NCBI GenBank assembly: GCA_016787805.1
Contig: JAEUTY010000007.1
Coordinates: forward strand, 1-64,000
DNA: 64,000 nucleotides
Source of the DNA: Flavobacterium sp.
GTDB lineage: Bacteria; Bacteroidota; Bacteroidia; Flavobacteriales; Flavobacteriaceae
Direction of reading: 5' to 3'
Part shown: positions 52,774 to 63,600 of the stretch, in pieces
Position numbering within the stretch: the first letter of the stretch is position 1
Layout of the letters: each line of letters begins with the position of its first letter
Translations under genes and position numbers: made by a program
Notes under the pieces: generated by a model
Told to the model about the DNA's origin: nothing
What the model saw: the letters and a program-made list of their open reading frames with translations, nothing else
The model's database searches: none

Positions 52774-55488
52774 ATGTCTGAAGGAAATATTAGAATAAAC
52801 AAGGTTTTAAGGGAATTAAATATTTCTTTAGAAAGAGCTGTGGATTATCTAAAAGATAAAGGAATTGCTATTGAAGCAAGTCCAAACACAAAAATTTCTG
52901 ATGATGTATACAACATTCTTTGTGGTCAATTCGCAGGCGATAGAGGAAACAAAGAGGCTTCTAAAGGAGTGAGTGAGGAAATAAGAAAAGAAAAAGAAGC
53001 ACTTCGTCTTGAACGTGAACGAGAAATTGAAGAAAAAAGAAAACAAGAAGAAGAGCGTCAACGCCTTGAAGTAATCAAAGCCAAAGCTGTTGTAACTGGG
53101 CCAAAGCAAGTAGGAAAAATTGAACTAAATCCAAAACCTACGCCAACTGCTGAAGCTGCCCAAGAGCCTAAAGTTGAAAAAATAGTTCCAAAAGAAGAAG
53201 TTGTTGCGGAAACTCCAAAAGTAGAAGTGAAGGTTGTAGCTCCTGTTGTGGAAGAAACTCCTATAGATGACACTTATGAAACGCAATACCACAGCTTAAC
53301 AGGTCCGAAAATAACGGGTCAAAAAATTGACTTAGCGCAATTTGAAAAACCTAAAAAGAAAAAAGAAGACCCTAAAATTACGCCTAACAAACCTGGTGAT
53401 CCTAAAACAGGCGAAAATAAAAACAAACGCAAAAGAATTCCACCTAAACCTGGCGAAAAACCAGGTGGACCAGGAGCCAATGGCGGAGCCAACAAACCAG
53501 GTGGAAATAAATTTGGTACCAACAAACCTGGTGGTGGTTTCCAAAAAGGAAATCGTCCAGCCATAGTGCAAAAAGTTGAGCCTACTGAAGAAGAGGTTAA
53601 AAACCAAATCAAAGAAACGCTAGAACGTTTACAAGGAAAAGGTTCGAAATCAAAAGCTGCCAAATACCGTAGAGAGAAAAGAGATTCGCACCGTCAACGT
53701 ACAGAAGACGAAATGCAAGCTCTTGAAGAAGGAAGCAAAGTACTTAAAGTAACCGAGTTCGTAACTGTAGGTGAAATCGCAACCATGATGGATGTGCCAA
53801 TCACAAAGGTAATTGGAACGTGTATGACTTTAGGTATCATGGTAACCATGAACCAACGTTTGGATGCTGAAACTTTATCTATCGTAGCAGATGAATTTGG
53901 TTTTGAAGTGGAATTCATTACCACCGATATCGAGGAAGCCATCGAAGTGGTAGAAGATAGAGAGGAAGATTTAGTCAATCGCGCTCCTATCGTAACGGTA
54001 ATGGGTCACGTCGATCACGGTAAAACTTCCTTGTTGGATTACATTCGTAAAGAAAACGTAATCGCAGGTGAGTCGGGTGGAATTACCCAACACATCGGAG
54101 CTTACGCCGTAACGTTAGACAACGGTCAAAAAATCACATTCCTTGATACACCGGGTCACGAAGCGTTTACCGCAATGCGTGCTCGTGGTGCTCAAGTAAC
54201 CGATATTGCTATCATTGTGGCTGCTGCCGACGACGATATCATGCCACAAACCAAGGAAGCTATCAGTCACGCACAAGCCGCTGGTGTTCCAATGATTTTT
54301 GCCATCAATAAAATCGATAAACCTGCTGCTAATCCTGAGAAAATCAAGGAACAATTAGCTGGAATGAATTTATTGGTAGAAGATTGGGGTGGAAAATACC
54401 AATCGCACGATATTTCGGCTAAAATTGGTACAGGTGTTAAAGAATTACTCGAAAAAGTATTACTCGAAGCCGAAATCTTAGATTTAAAAGCCAATCCAAA
54501 CAAACCTGCTGTTGGAACTGTTGTAGAAGCCCAATTGGACAAAGGTAGAGGTTATGTAACGACTATCTTAGTACAAGCGGGAACATTGCGAGTGGGTGAT
54601 TACGTTTTAGCAGGTAAAAACCACGGTAAAATCAAAGCGATGCACGACGAACGCGGACATTCAGTTAAAGAAGCAGGACCTTCAACGCCTATTTCTATTT
54701 TAGGTTTAGACGGCGCTCCAACGGCTGGAGACAAATTCAACGTGTTTGAAGATGAAAGAGAAGCCAAACAAATTGCTGCCAAACGTACGCAATTGATGCG
54801 CGAGCAATCAGTACGAACTCAAAAACACATTACGTTGGCCGAAATTGGTCGTCGTATTGCTTTAGGTCAGTTCAAAGAATTGAACATCATTCTTAAAGGA
54901 GACGTAGATGGTTCGGTTGAAGCATTGTCGGATTCGTTCTCAAAATTATCAACAGAAGAAATTCAAATCAATATCATCCATAAAGGAGTTGGTGCCATCA
55001 CCGAGTCGGACGTAATGTTAGCTTCTGCTTCAGATGCCATCATCATCGGATTCAACGTTCGCCCTGCTGGAAACGCCAAACAATTAGCCGATAAAGAGGA
55101 AATCGATATCCGTAACTATTCCATCATTTACGACGCTATCGACGACTTGAAAGACGCCATGGAAGGAATGCTTTCTCCAGAAATGAAGGAAGAAATCACC
55201 GGAACAGCCGAAATCAGAGAAATCTTCAAAGTATCGAAAGTCGGAACCATCGCAGGTTGTATGGTTACTGATGGAAAAATCTTCCGTAGCTCTAAAGTGC
55301 GCTTAATCCGCGAAGGCGTTGTAATTTACACAGGCGAATTGGCCACATTAAAACGCTTCAAAGACGATGTCAAAGAAGTAGCCAAAGGATACGATTGTGG
55401 TATGCAAATTAAAAACTACAACGACATCCAACAATACGATTTAATCGAAGCGTTCCAAGAAGTCGAAGTAAAGAAAAAATTGAAATAA
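52774..55488 (+). CDS. infB: Translation initiation factor IF-2
   Basis: A 904-residue IF-2, the GTPase that places initiator tRNA on the 30S subunit. The N-terminal part (about 1-300) is long and of low complexity, with a Lys/Glu-rich coiled coil and a Gly/Pro/Asn-rich stretch (about 205-265). The GTPase has the P-loop [20 protein letters not shown] and NKID. Domains II-IV follow to the end. The low-complexity start is normal for Bacteroidota IF-2. Confidence 0.98.
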   Translation: MSEGNIRINKVLRELNISLERAVDYLKDKGIAIEASPNTKISDDVYNILCGQFAGDRGNKEASKGVSEEIRKEKEALRLEREREIEEKRKQEEERQRLEVIKAKAVVTGPKQVGKIELNPKPTPTAEAAQEPKVEKIVPKEEVVAETPKVEVKVVAPVVEETPIDDTYETQYHSLTGPKITGQKIDLAQFEKPKKKKEDPKITPNKPGDPKTGENKNKRKRIPPKPGEKPGGPGANGGANKPGGNKFGTNKPGGGFQKGNRPAIVQKVEPTEEEVKNQIKETLERLQGKGSKSKAAKYRREKRDSHRQRTEDEMQALEEGSKVLKVTEFVTVGEIATMMDVPITKVIGTCMTLGIMVTMNQRLDAETLSIVADEFGFEVEFITTDIEEAIEVVEDREEDLVNRAPIVTVMGHVDHGKTSLLDYIRKENVIAGESGGITQHIGAYAVTLDNGQKITFLDTPGHEAFTAMRARGAQVTDIAIIVAAADDDIMPQTKEAISHAQAAGVPMIFAINKIDKPAANPEKIKEQLAGMNLLVEDWGGKYQSHDISAKIGTGVKELLEKVLLEAEILDLKANPNKPAVGTVVEAQLDKGRGYVTTILVQAGTLRVGDYVLAGKNHGKIKAMHDERGHSVKEAGPSTPISILGLDGAPTAGDKFNVFEDEREAKQIAAKRTQLMREQSVRTQKHITLAEIGRRIALGQFKELNIILKGDVDGSVEALSDSFSKLSTEEIQINIIHKGVGAITESDVMLASASDAIIIGFNVRPAGNAKQLADKEEIDIRNYSIIYDAIDDLKDAMEGMLSPEMKEEITGTAEIREIFKVSKVGTIAGCMVTDGKIFRSSKVRLIREGVVIYTGELATLKRFKDDVKEVAKGYDCGMQIKNYNDIQQYDLIEAFQEVEVKKKLK

Positions 55489-55506
55489 ATTTCAAATATA
55501 AATCAC

Positions 55507-55537
55507 AAAAACCAATCGTAATTGATTGGTTTTTTTA
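55507..55537 (+). terminator. Intrinsic terminator of rimP-nusA-infB
   Basis: Perfect 10-bp stem AAAACCAATC (55508-55517) with GATTGGTTTT (55524-55533), loop GTAATT, and a T-run, 19 nt after the infB stop. Confidence 0.9.
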
Positions 55538-55539
55538 TG

Positions 55540-55690
55540 GCGAATGGCCGCGCTTTCCATTACAAGTCCTCAATTTTGGTTGGTATTTTGTACGTCATTG
55601 TTCAGCTTCCGTTGGGCGCTGACACTTCCTCCAAAATAGCCATCCAAAACTTCCGGGCTTTTCATTTCAATCGCTATCGCAATGCCAATT
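55540..55690 (-). repeat. Possible divergent fourth copy of the modular hairpin repeat
   Basis: GCGAATGGC...GCTTTC resembles the inverted end of copy 1 (1699-1730), and TTACAAG with a central stem-loop (ATTTTGG / CCAAAAT arms) keeps the module order. It ends with GGGCTTTTCATTTCAATCGC. Identity to the other copies is low, so membership is a judgement. Confidence 0.4.
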
Positions 55691-55870
55691 TCTTTCCACA
55701 AAATCTTGAAAAGTAGAATTTCTCTTCTCAGCGTCTCTTTGTGAAGAACTCTGCGTCACTCTGTGCAACAATCATCACAATCATTCATAAAAAAACCATC
55801 AAGAAATCAAAGTATTGAACTGTCTCAATTGCCTTAATTACTTAATGGTTTATAAGAAAAAAAAATGATT

Positions 55871-58066
55871 TTAGAAAGTCACTTTCAATCCACCATAAAT
55901 ATTTCTACCTGGCGCATTCATCCCCGAAGCAAAAGTACGGTACTGAATGTCGGCCATATTTTCGATACCAGCAAAAAGGGTAGCGTTTTTATACACGGTC
56001 AAAGAACCTTTTACATTAAAAGTATACCAAGCTGGCATGCCGCCATCAGGTGCGTATTGTTCGTTGTCTTCTCCATTCAACAAGTAATCTTTAATATCTT
56101 TTTTACCATTGTATAATATATACGCTTCTAATCCAAAGCGGGTTTTGTTATAACTCAATCCCAATTTTCCAAAATAAGGCGGAATATGATCCAAAGGCGA
56201 TTGATTACCATAATCATCCACAACACGACCCAAAGTATAATTGAAATTCCCGTTGAATAATAAGTTATCAATCATAAACCATTTTACACTTGTAGAAAAC
56301 CCAGTTACAAAAGCTTTTCCTTTATTTTGATTGGCCAAAACCACACTTGTTGCGCCGTCGTACACAATGGTGTCCGAACCATTAAAAGTAAAAGTATCGG
56401 TTACAATAGCATCAATAAAACGGGTGTAATAATAGTTGGTTTCAAATTCAAAGCGTTTGTTTTCTGTCGCTACGCGTACACCCAAATCAGCAGTCACGGT
56501 TTTTTCGGGTTTCAAATTTTCATTCGGCACCACAACAGTTCCAGCGCCCGATTCAAATATCTTAGCCAAATCATCAATATTGGGTACGCGATATCCTGTA
56601 CTTAAATTAGCAATTAAACTGACTTCTTTACTTGGTTTGTGTATTATTCCTATGGTTCCGCTATATGTTACATTTTGTTGTTCGATGCTTGTAAATGGAA
56701 GTTCAAAAATCGAATTGTCTGCAATTGTACTTTTCAACGTTGCATATCCAATGCGTCCACCAATATTCCAATTGGTTTTGGTAGAAAGCGCTTGGTTGAA
56801 GTAAGCAAATAAATCGTTGCGTGACATATTGTTTTTACCATTCGGATAGCGTGTGTCAATCGTTTGTTCAACGCCAGTATTGATGTTGTTGCTGTAAGCA
56901 GTCGATTTTAAATCGTCATAATAACTCTCAAAACCATAAATCAAATCACTTTTTGAGAATTTTTTCTTTAAAGTGAAATCAAATGAATATACGTCCACTT
57001 TTTCGTTTCTGTTTTGAAGATTGTAATTGTTTACACGACGATTGTGTCGACTTTCTTCCACATTTTGATAAGCTGCGTTAATGGTCAAGTCGCTGTCTAA
57101 AATAAATTTCTTTTTGTCAAAAGTGTACACTCCTAAAAAGCGTTTTTGTGGACCATAAAACCATTCAGCATTTCGCAATCCACTGCCATTTGAATCAGTC
57201 AATCGGTCGTAGCGAGGAACATCTGTTGAAGTAGAATATTGGATATTTAATGAGTGTTGCATACCATTTTCTTGACGCAAGGCAAATTTTTGCATAAAAT
57301 CATACTGTTTGTAGGCTGTGAATTTTTGCACATATTTGTCATCATTCGCAATTAATTGGTCAACACCATTTATAGTTTCTATATAATAATTGCGTTCTCC
57401 AAAAAACGGAATGCCACCATTTTGCTTTCTTCCCATTTTTAAATCCCCAAAATCATTGTAGGAAAATGAGGTTAATGAAGCAAAATTTTTCAAGCCTATA
57501 TTGATGTCTAAATGCCCTGTTTTTTCTTCGTTAACAGAAGAATACCGCGACAAAAGAGCGCCACTAAATAATTTAGTTCCATTTGAGAATTTAGCTTTTT
57601 TAGTTGTTAAATTAATCGCGCCACCTAAAGCATCACTGCCAAACAGAGAAGAACTTGAACCGTAAAAAACATCTACATTTTCGAGCATGTTTTCGTCAAC
57701 TGTAACAATGTTTTGTAAATGACCTGCTCTAAAAATTAAGTTATTCATCCGAATTCCGTCAACAAGTAATAATATTCTACTAGCTTCAAAACCTCTTAAT
57801 GTCGGACTTCCTCCACCTTGTTGTGATTTTTGAACATGTGCTGTGCCTGAGTTTGCTATTAAATCGGCCGTGTTTTGAAAATTTTGAAATTCAATTTCTT
57901 TTTGAGTGATGACATCTGTTTTTTGGGAGATAAATAATTTGCTTTTATTTATTTTTTTGGAGTGTACAATCACTTCGTTTAATTGGTTGTTTTTGGTACT
58001 ATCGCTTATTGTTTGTCCATACGAAAGTAGTGTTCCAAAAAACAACATGTAAATGCTATATTTCAT
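55871..58066 (-). CDS. TonB-dependent outer-membrane receptor
   Basis: A 731-residue receptor. A signal peptide (about 1-18, ending SYGQ) precedes the plug domain (about 35-150; TLRGFEASRILLLVDGIRMNN, YGSSSSLFGSDALGGAINL). The 22-strand barrel follows, with STGYRVPNIDDLAKIFESG and NENLKPEKTVTADLG, as in haem/haemoglobin-type receptors, and ends in YGGLKVTF with a terminal Phe. No carboxypeptidase-like N-terminal domain or SusD partner is present, so a small ligand such as iron, haem or another metal complex is more likely than a glycan. It is the last gene of its operon. Confidence 0.93.
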   Translation of the reverse strand: MKYSIYMLFFGTLLSYGQTISDSTKNNQLNEVIVHSKKINKSKLFISQKTDVITQKEIEFQNFQNTADLIANSGTAHVQKSQQGGGSPTLRGFEASRILLLVDGIRMNNLIFRAGHLQNIVTVDENMLENVDVFYGSSSSLFGSDALGGAINLTTKKAKFSNGTKLFSGALLSRYSSVNEEKTGHLDINIGLKNFASLTSFSYNDFGDLKMGRKQNGGIPFFGERNYYIETINGVDQLIANDDKYVQKFTAYKQYDFMQKFALRQENGMQHSLNIQYSTSTDVPRYDRLTDSNGSGLRNAEWFYGPQKRFLGVYTFDKKKFILDSDLTINAAYQNVEESRHNRRVNNYNLQNRNEKVDVYSFDFTLKKKFSKSDLIYGFESYYDDLKSTAYSNNINTGVEQTIDTRYPNGKNNMSRNDLFAYFNQALSTKTNWNIGGRIGYATLKSTIADNSIFELPFTSIEQQNVTYSGTIGIIHKPSKEVSLIANLSTGYRVPNIDDLAKIFESGAGTVVVPNENLKPEKTVTADLGVRVATENKRFEFETNYYYTRFIDAIVTDTFTFNGSDTIVYDGATSVVLANQNKGKAFVTGFSTSVKWFMIDNLLFNGNFNYTLGRVVDDYGNQSPLDHIPPYFGKLGLSYNKTRFGLEAYILYNGKKDIKDYLLNGEDNEQYAPDGGMPAWYTFNVKGSLTVYKNATLFAGIENMADIQYRTFASGMNAPGRNIYGGLKVTF

Positions 58067-58110
58067 GGGTTGTTTTTTAGTTCATTAAATGAATAATCTT
58101 TTGAATATAA

Positions 58111-58614
58111 TTATGTCAATTCAATCAACTTGGGCGGTTGGAATATGATGCATGAAAATTTGTCGTCAAAAAAAGCAAAGTAATAATTGGGTATTAAAAT
58201 GCTGTTTTTGACTTTGAAAAAATGAATGTTTTCTGTGCCTGTGATAAATTGAGTGATGGAAACGGAGCTGTGTTGCTTTTTGTTTTTTGAAGCTTTTTTA
58301 GTCAAATTTTCAGTTGTCTTTTTCAGCACAATTTCAAAGTCATCTTGAATCACTTTCGCAATAACTTTGTTCCCAATTGTTTTGTATGAAATTAAGTCGT
58401 AGTATTTGTTGTTGATGATAAGCTCTCTTTTATCAGAGAGAGTTGACCAAAATTCTTTAGTGAAAACAAGAGTTTCAGAAGTCGAAGATGTTGAGGCTTC
58501 AATAAGAAGTTCTCTTCGGGCATTCATAAACTCATTTAGAATGATTTCAATAGAAAAAACAACCAAAAAAATGGAATAGAAAAGTAAAACAAGAAGAGCT
58601 TTATTTTTTTTCAA
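58111..58614 (-). CDS. Small membrane-anchored protein of unknown function
   Basis: A 167-residue protein with an N-terminal signal or anchor helix (about 5-25, ALLVLLFYSIFLVVFSIEII). The remainder is a beta-rich domain with Lys-rich strands and ends in PPKLIELT. It has one Cys and no metal-binding motif that I recognise. It lies between the SPOR protein (7-nt gap) and the TonB receptor (44-nt gap), so it may assist the receptor. I do not recognise its family. Confidence 0.7.
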   Translation of the reverse strand: MKKNKALLVLLFYSIFLVVFSIEIILNEFMNARRELLIEASTSSTSETLVFTKEFWSTLSDKRELIINNKYYDLISYKTIGNKVIAKVIQDDFEIVLKKTTENLTKKASKNKKQHSSVSITQFITGTENIHFFKVKNSILIPNYYFAFFDDKFSCIIFQPPKLIELT

Positions 58615-58621
58615 ATTTCAG

Positions 58622-59011
58622 TTATTTCGACGGTTTAATGATTAAAGCGTTTGGGTATTTTTTAATGATGATTTTTAGATTTTTTTCGGCTTCAATACGG
58701 GTTTTGTAATTACCAACCCAAACCTTATAATTGGGTGTGCTGAATATGATGGTAGCATCATAGTCTTTAAATTCATTTTTAAAGTCAATTAGAGCTTTTT
58801 TGGACAATTCGTTGTTGCCGTTAAATATTTGTATTTTATAGCGAGTATTTGTTACTATTCCAGAGTTTACTTTTCTTTTCTCTTTAAGTAATTGCTCAAA
58901 CTTTGGATCTTGTTTTACATCGCTTTTTTGAGAATAAAGTAAATTATTTTGGCTAAAAAACAGAATAAGAAAGAAATATAACGAAAGTGTTTTGTGCTGA
59001 AATAGATTCAT
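58622..59011 (-). CDS. Exported SPOR-domain protein
   Basis: A 129-residue protein with a signal peptide (about 1-27, ending LYSQ). Residues about 55-127 form a SPOR domain: YKIQIFNGNNELSKKALIDFK, then YKVWVGNYKTRIEAEKNLKII. SPOR domains bind denuded peptidoglycan glycan strands in the periplasm. It is the first gene of a three-gene unit with the unknown protein and the TonB receptor. Confidence 0.88.
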   Translation of the reverse strand: MNLFQHKTLSLYFFLILFFSQNNLLYSQKSDVKQDPKFEQLLKEKRKVNSGIVTNTRYKIQIFNGNNELSKKALIDFKNEFKDYDATIIFSTPNYKVWVGNYKTRIEAEKNLKIIIKKYPNALIIKPSK

Positions 59012-59029
59012 AATATATTGATTTTAATG

Positions 59030-59058
59030 CAAATGTAATATATCTGTAACACATCAAA
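59030..59058 (-). promoter_or_regulatory. Promoter of the SPOR/TonB-receptor operon
   Basis: On the minus strand TTTG (59058-59055) is followed after 17 nt by TACATTTG (59037-59030), ending 18 nt before the SPOR gene ATG. Confidence 0.65.
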
Positions 59059-59113
59059 AATAAAAAAATTATTTAGAATTAATATAAATTAAGAATTAAG
59101 ATATATTTAAGGT

Positions 59114-59143
59114 TTTGAGAATAATTGATAAGTCGTATTTTTG
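59114..59143 (+). promoter_or_regulatory. Promoter of the alternative complex III operon
   Basis: TTTG (59114-59117), 18 nt, TATTTTTG (59136-59143). The leader would be about 140 nt, long enough for control, but I recognise no element in it. Confidence 0.7.
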
Positions 59144-59292
59144 TGCAAGTTTTAAAAAAGTGTGCCGTTGTTTTCTACAAATGAACAGAAAAAACCATAC
59201 CAAAATTTTGTAAATTATCATTTATTGTAAAAATGCATTCTTGTCTAATCTAGGGTGTTTTTTTACCTGACTTGAAAAAATTATACTAACAC

Positions 59293-60633
59293 ATGAAAAA
59301 AATGGGAAACCATAACTCGATTTCAAGGACTATAATTTTCTGTTTAGCGTTTTTGCTAACCTTCTCCTTAACTTCCTTTTCTCAAGAACCAGCAGCGGCT
59401 CCAGCAGCAGATGCAACAGCAACTGCGGCGCCAGCAGCAACAGGAGGTGATCCTGTGGCAGGGAAAGCATTGTTTAATACCAATTGTGCCGCATGTCACA
59501 AGCTTGATGATAAGGCAACTGGGCCCGCTTTACGTGGAGTTGCAAACAAGTACGATATGGCTTGGATTTACAAATGGGTAAACAATAGTTCTGCACTTAT
59601 TGCCTCTGGAGATGCTAAAGCTGTTAAGGTGTTTGAAGAAAACAATAAATCAGTAATGACGGCTTTTCCACAGTTGTCAAATGCTGATATAGACAATATT
59701 ATTGCTTATACATCTGAGCCTAAAGCGGATACTCCTGCAGCGGGTGCGGCTGGCGCAGTTGATCCAACTGCAAAAGGACAAGAAGGCGGAATCTCTAATG
59801 AAGTTATTCTTGGCGCTTTGGCATTGGTAATGTTAATGTTAATAGTGATGTTGTTTTTAGTAAATAATATCCTTACTAAAATAGCGAAATCAAACGGAAT
59901 CGAAGGTGTTGATAAGAAGTCTGATTTTATGGCACTTCCAAGAGCATTTGTTAAAAATCAATTCTTGGTTTTTGTTTCTGCTGTTTTTCTTTTATTGGCA
60001 AGTGGTTATTTTGTTTACGGATACTTAAGTCAAATAGGAGTAGATCAAGATTATTCTCCAATTCAGCCTATTCACTTTTCTCACAGAATTCACGCTGGTA
60101 GTAATGGTGTTGATTGTAAGTATTGTCACTCATCAGCTAGAACTAGTAAAAACGCTGGGATTCCATCGTTAAATGTGTGTATGAACTGTCATAAAAACAT
60201 ATCTGCTGTTGCTGATACTACTGCAACCGCTGAATATTCAAAAGCATTTTACGATGCTCAAATTCAAAAATTATACGATGCGGTGGGTTGGGATAAATCA
60301 ATGCAAAAATATACGGGTAAATCACAACCGGTAAAATGGGTTCGTATTCATAATTTACAAGACTTTGCTTATTTCAACCACTCACAACACGTAACAGTTG
60401 GAGGTATAGAGTGTCAAAAATGTCACGGACCAGTTCAAGAATATGAAATCCAAAAACAATTTGCTCCTTTAACAATGGGTTGGTGTGTCAATTGTCACCG
60501 TGAAACCAACGTTAAAATGGAAGGGAATGCTTATTACGAGAAAATTCACGCTGAACTTTCCAAAAAGTATGGAAAAGACAAACTTACTGTGAGTGATATG
60601 GGAGGTTTAGAATGTGGTAAGTGTCACTATTAA
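59293..60633 (+). CDS. actA: Multihaem cytochrome c subunit ActA with fused monohaem domain
   Basis: A 446-residue cytochrome of alternative complex III, which oxidises quinol and passes electrons to cytochrome oxidase. A signal peptide (about 1-30) and an Ala/Pro linker precede a monohaem cytochrome c domain (CAACH 65-69, probable Met122 ligand). Two transmembrane helices (about 170-192 and 222-245) follow. The C-terminal part carries five CxxCH sites at 275, 296, 374, 398 and 441, the pentahaem ActA module. Six haem sites in all. actB follows after 31 nt. Confidence 0.88.
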   Translation: MKKMGNHNSISRTIIFCLAFLLTFSLTSFSQEPAAAPAADATATAAPAATGGDPVAGKALFNTNCAACHKLDDKATGPALRGVANKYDMAWIYKWVNNSSALIASGDAKAVKVFEENNKSVMTAFPQLSNADIDNIIAYTSEPKADTPAAGAAGAVDPTAKGQEGGISNEVILGALALVMLMLIVMLFLVNNILTKIAKSNGIEGVDKKSDFMALPRAFVKNQFLVFVSAVFLLLASGYFVYGYLSQIGVDQDYSPIQPIHFSHRIHAGSNGVDCKYCHSSARTSKNAGIPSLNVCMNCHKNISAVADTTATAEYSKAFYDAQIQKLYDAVGWDKSMQKYTGKSQPVKWVRIHNLQDFAYFNHSQHVTVGGIECQKCHGPVQEYEIQKQFAPLTMGWCVNCHRETNVKMEGNAYYEKIHAELSKKYGKDKLTVSDMGGLECGKCHY

Positions 60634-60664
60634 TCAATTTATTAAGAGCTAATATTTATATACG

Positions 60665-63600
60665 ATGTCATCAAACAAAAAATACTGGAAAAGTGTTGAA
60701 GAGCTAAACGAAAATAGTTCTATTGTTGAGGCGCTTAGAAACAATGAATTCGTGGAAGAAATTCCAACTGATGAGTTTTTAGGAGACGCAGCATCTTTGT
60801 CATCATCATCAACTACTCGTCGTGATTTTTTAAAGTACGTCGGATTTAGTACAGCAGCAGCTACTTTAGCAGCATGTGAAGGTCCAGTACACAAATCAAT
60901 ACCTTACGTTGTTCAGCCAGAAGAAATTATTCCTGGTATAGCTAATTTCTATGCAACAACTATGTTCGATGGTTTTGACTTTGCCAATCTTTTAGTAAAA
61001 ACACGTGAAGGAAGACCAATTAAAATAGAAAACAATACTATGGCTGGCGCTAATTTTAGAGCCAATGCTAGAGTACATGCTTCTGTTTTGTCAATGTATG
61101 ATAACACACGTTTAAAAGCACCAAAAATTGGAGGTAAAGACGCGTCTTGGTCTGATGTTACAGCAAAAATAGTAGCTAGCTTAGCCGATGCGAAAGCAAA
61201 AGGTGGTCAAGTAGTTTTGTTAACTAATACTTTGGCTAGTCCAACAACTGAAAAATTAATCGCTGATTTCATTGCAAAAAATCCAAATGCTAAACATGTA
61301 ATCTATGACGCAGTTTCTGAGTCTGCTGCTCTTGATGCTGCTGAAGCTGTTTATGGAGAAAGAGTTTTAGTGGATTACGATTTTTCTAAAGCAGAAGTAA
61401 TAGTTTCTGTTGGAGCTGATTTCCTTGGCGATTGGCAAGGTGGTGGTTATGATTCGGGTTATGCCAAAGGAAGAGTGCCTCACAATGGTAAAATGTCAAA
61501 ACACATTCAATTTGAATCTAATATGACATTGTCTGGCGCTGCTGCTGATAAAAGAGTAGCGACTTCTGTAGCCAATCAAAAACAAATATTAGTTAAATTA
61601 TACAATGCAATTACAGGATCAAGTGTTGCTACTAATTTAAGTAAAGATATCGATGCTGAAGTAACTAAAGCTGCACAACAGTTGAAATCTGCTGGCGCAA
61701 AAGGTGTAGTAGTTACAGGTATTCAAGATAAAAATGCGCAATTATTGGTTATTGCTATCAATCAAGTTTTAGCTAGTCAAGCTTTTAATGCTTCTGGTGC
61801 TAGATTGATTAGAAAAGGGTCAAACGAAAAAATGACGCAATTAATGGCCGATTTAAAAGCAGGAGCTGTTCATACTTTAATTATGAGTGGAGTAAATCCT
61901 GTGTATACTTTGGCTGACAGCACCTCATTTGTAGCAGGTCTTAAAAAGACTAAACTTTCGGTTGCTTTTTCTTTGAAAGAAGATGAAACCGCTTCTATTG
62001 CCACAATTGCTGCTGCGGCTCCTCACTATTTAGAATCTTGGAATGATCATAGTCTAACAAAAGGCAATTATGCCATTGTTCAACCTACGATTCGTCCGCT
62101 TTTTAATACAAAACAATTCCAAGAAGTGCTTATGGCATTGAATGGAGTTGTAGGTTCCTACTATGATTATTTAAAATCATCATCATCTGCTTACATTTCT
62201 GGGTCTACGTGGAATAAAGTGGTTCACGATGGTGTTTATATAACAGGTGAATCTACTCTGGCAGGAGGAACTGCTGATTATGCAGGTGCCGCTTCGGCTT
62301 TAGCGCAATCAAAATCAGCAGGGATAGAATTGGTATTGTATACTAAAACTGGAATGGGTGATGGACAACAAGCTAATAATCCATGGTTGCAAGAATTTCC
62401 AGATCCAATCACTAGAGTTTCTTGGGATAACTATTTAACCATTTCTCAAGCTGATGCTAAAGAAAAAGGTTTGATGAATGAAATCGTTGCCAACGGTGGA
62501 TTAAATGGTAGTTATGCCGATGTAACGGTCGGTGGTGTAAAAATGACTGTTCCTGTAATTGTTCAACCCGGACAAGCTGTTGGGACAGTTGGTTTAGCTT
62601 TCGGTTACGGTCGTAAAGCGGCTATGCAAGAAGAAATGCAAGTTGGTGTAAATGCTTACTCATTCTATAAAAACTTTAACAACGTACAATCAGTACAAAT
62701 TGCCAAAGCAAGTGGGGAACACGAATTTGCTTGTGTTCAATCACAAAAAACCTTAATGGGTAGAGGTGATATTGTTAAAGAAACTACATTAGAAATTTTC
62801 AATACCAAAGATGCTAAGGAGTGGAATTCAGTTCCTATGGTTTCTTTAGATCATAAAGAAGTTGAAGCAACAAAAGTTGATTTATGGGAATCATTTGATC
62901 GTTCCGTTGGTCATCATTTCAATTTATCAATTGATTTGAATACTTGTACTGGTTGTGGAGCATGTGTTATCGCATGTCATGCTGAAAATAACGTTCCAGT
63001 TGTTGGAAAGTCTGAGGTTAGAAGAAGTCGTGATATGCACTGGTTGCGTATTGATAGATATTATTCTTCTGAAGATACTTTCGCTGGTGACAACAAGCGT
63101 AAAGAGGAGTTTGATGGATTAACAGGTGAAAAAGGATCATTAAGTGGATTTGGTGAAATGGAATCTCCAGCCGATAATCCACAAGTAGTATTCCAACCAG
63201 TAATGTGTCAACATTGTAACCACGCTCCTTGTGAAACGGTTTGTCCTGTTGCAGCAACTTCTCACTCTCGTCAAGGTCAAAACCATATGGCTTACAATCG
63301 ATGTGTAGGTACTAGATACTGTGCTAACAACTGTCCATACAAAGTGCGTCGTTTCAACTGGTTCTTATATGCCAATAATGACGAATTCAACTATCACATG
63401 AATGACGATTTAGGAAGAATGGTAATTAATCCTGATGTAAATGTTCGTTCTCGTGGGGTTATGGAGAAATGTTCAATGTGTATTCAAATGACTCAGAAAA
63501 CAATTCTTGATGCTAAACGCGATGGAAGAGAAGTTAGAGTTGATGAATTCCAAACCGCTTGTTCAAATGCATGTTCTTCAGGTGCCATGGTATTCGGTGA

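Larger units (their letters stand above)
55489..55870. other. Non-coding gap between infB and the TonB-receptor gene
   Basis: A 382-nt convergent gap. It holds the infB terminator (55507-55537), a possible repeat copy (55540-55690), and an AT-rich tail in which AAACCATCAAG near 55793 pairs with CTTAATGGTTT near 55843 (one mismatch), possibly ending the minus-strand receptor operon. Reading frames in it are short and unsupported. Confidence 0.5.

Noticed and set aside
53342..53663. Frames on either strand in the infB low-complexity region
   Set aside because: They arise from the biased Gly/Pro/Lys codons of IF-2 and have no independent support.
59144..59292. Riboswitch in the long leader of the complex III operon
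   Set aside because: No recognisable aptamer or terminator/antiterminator pair was found.
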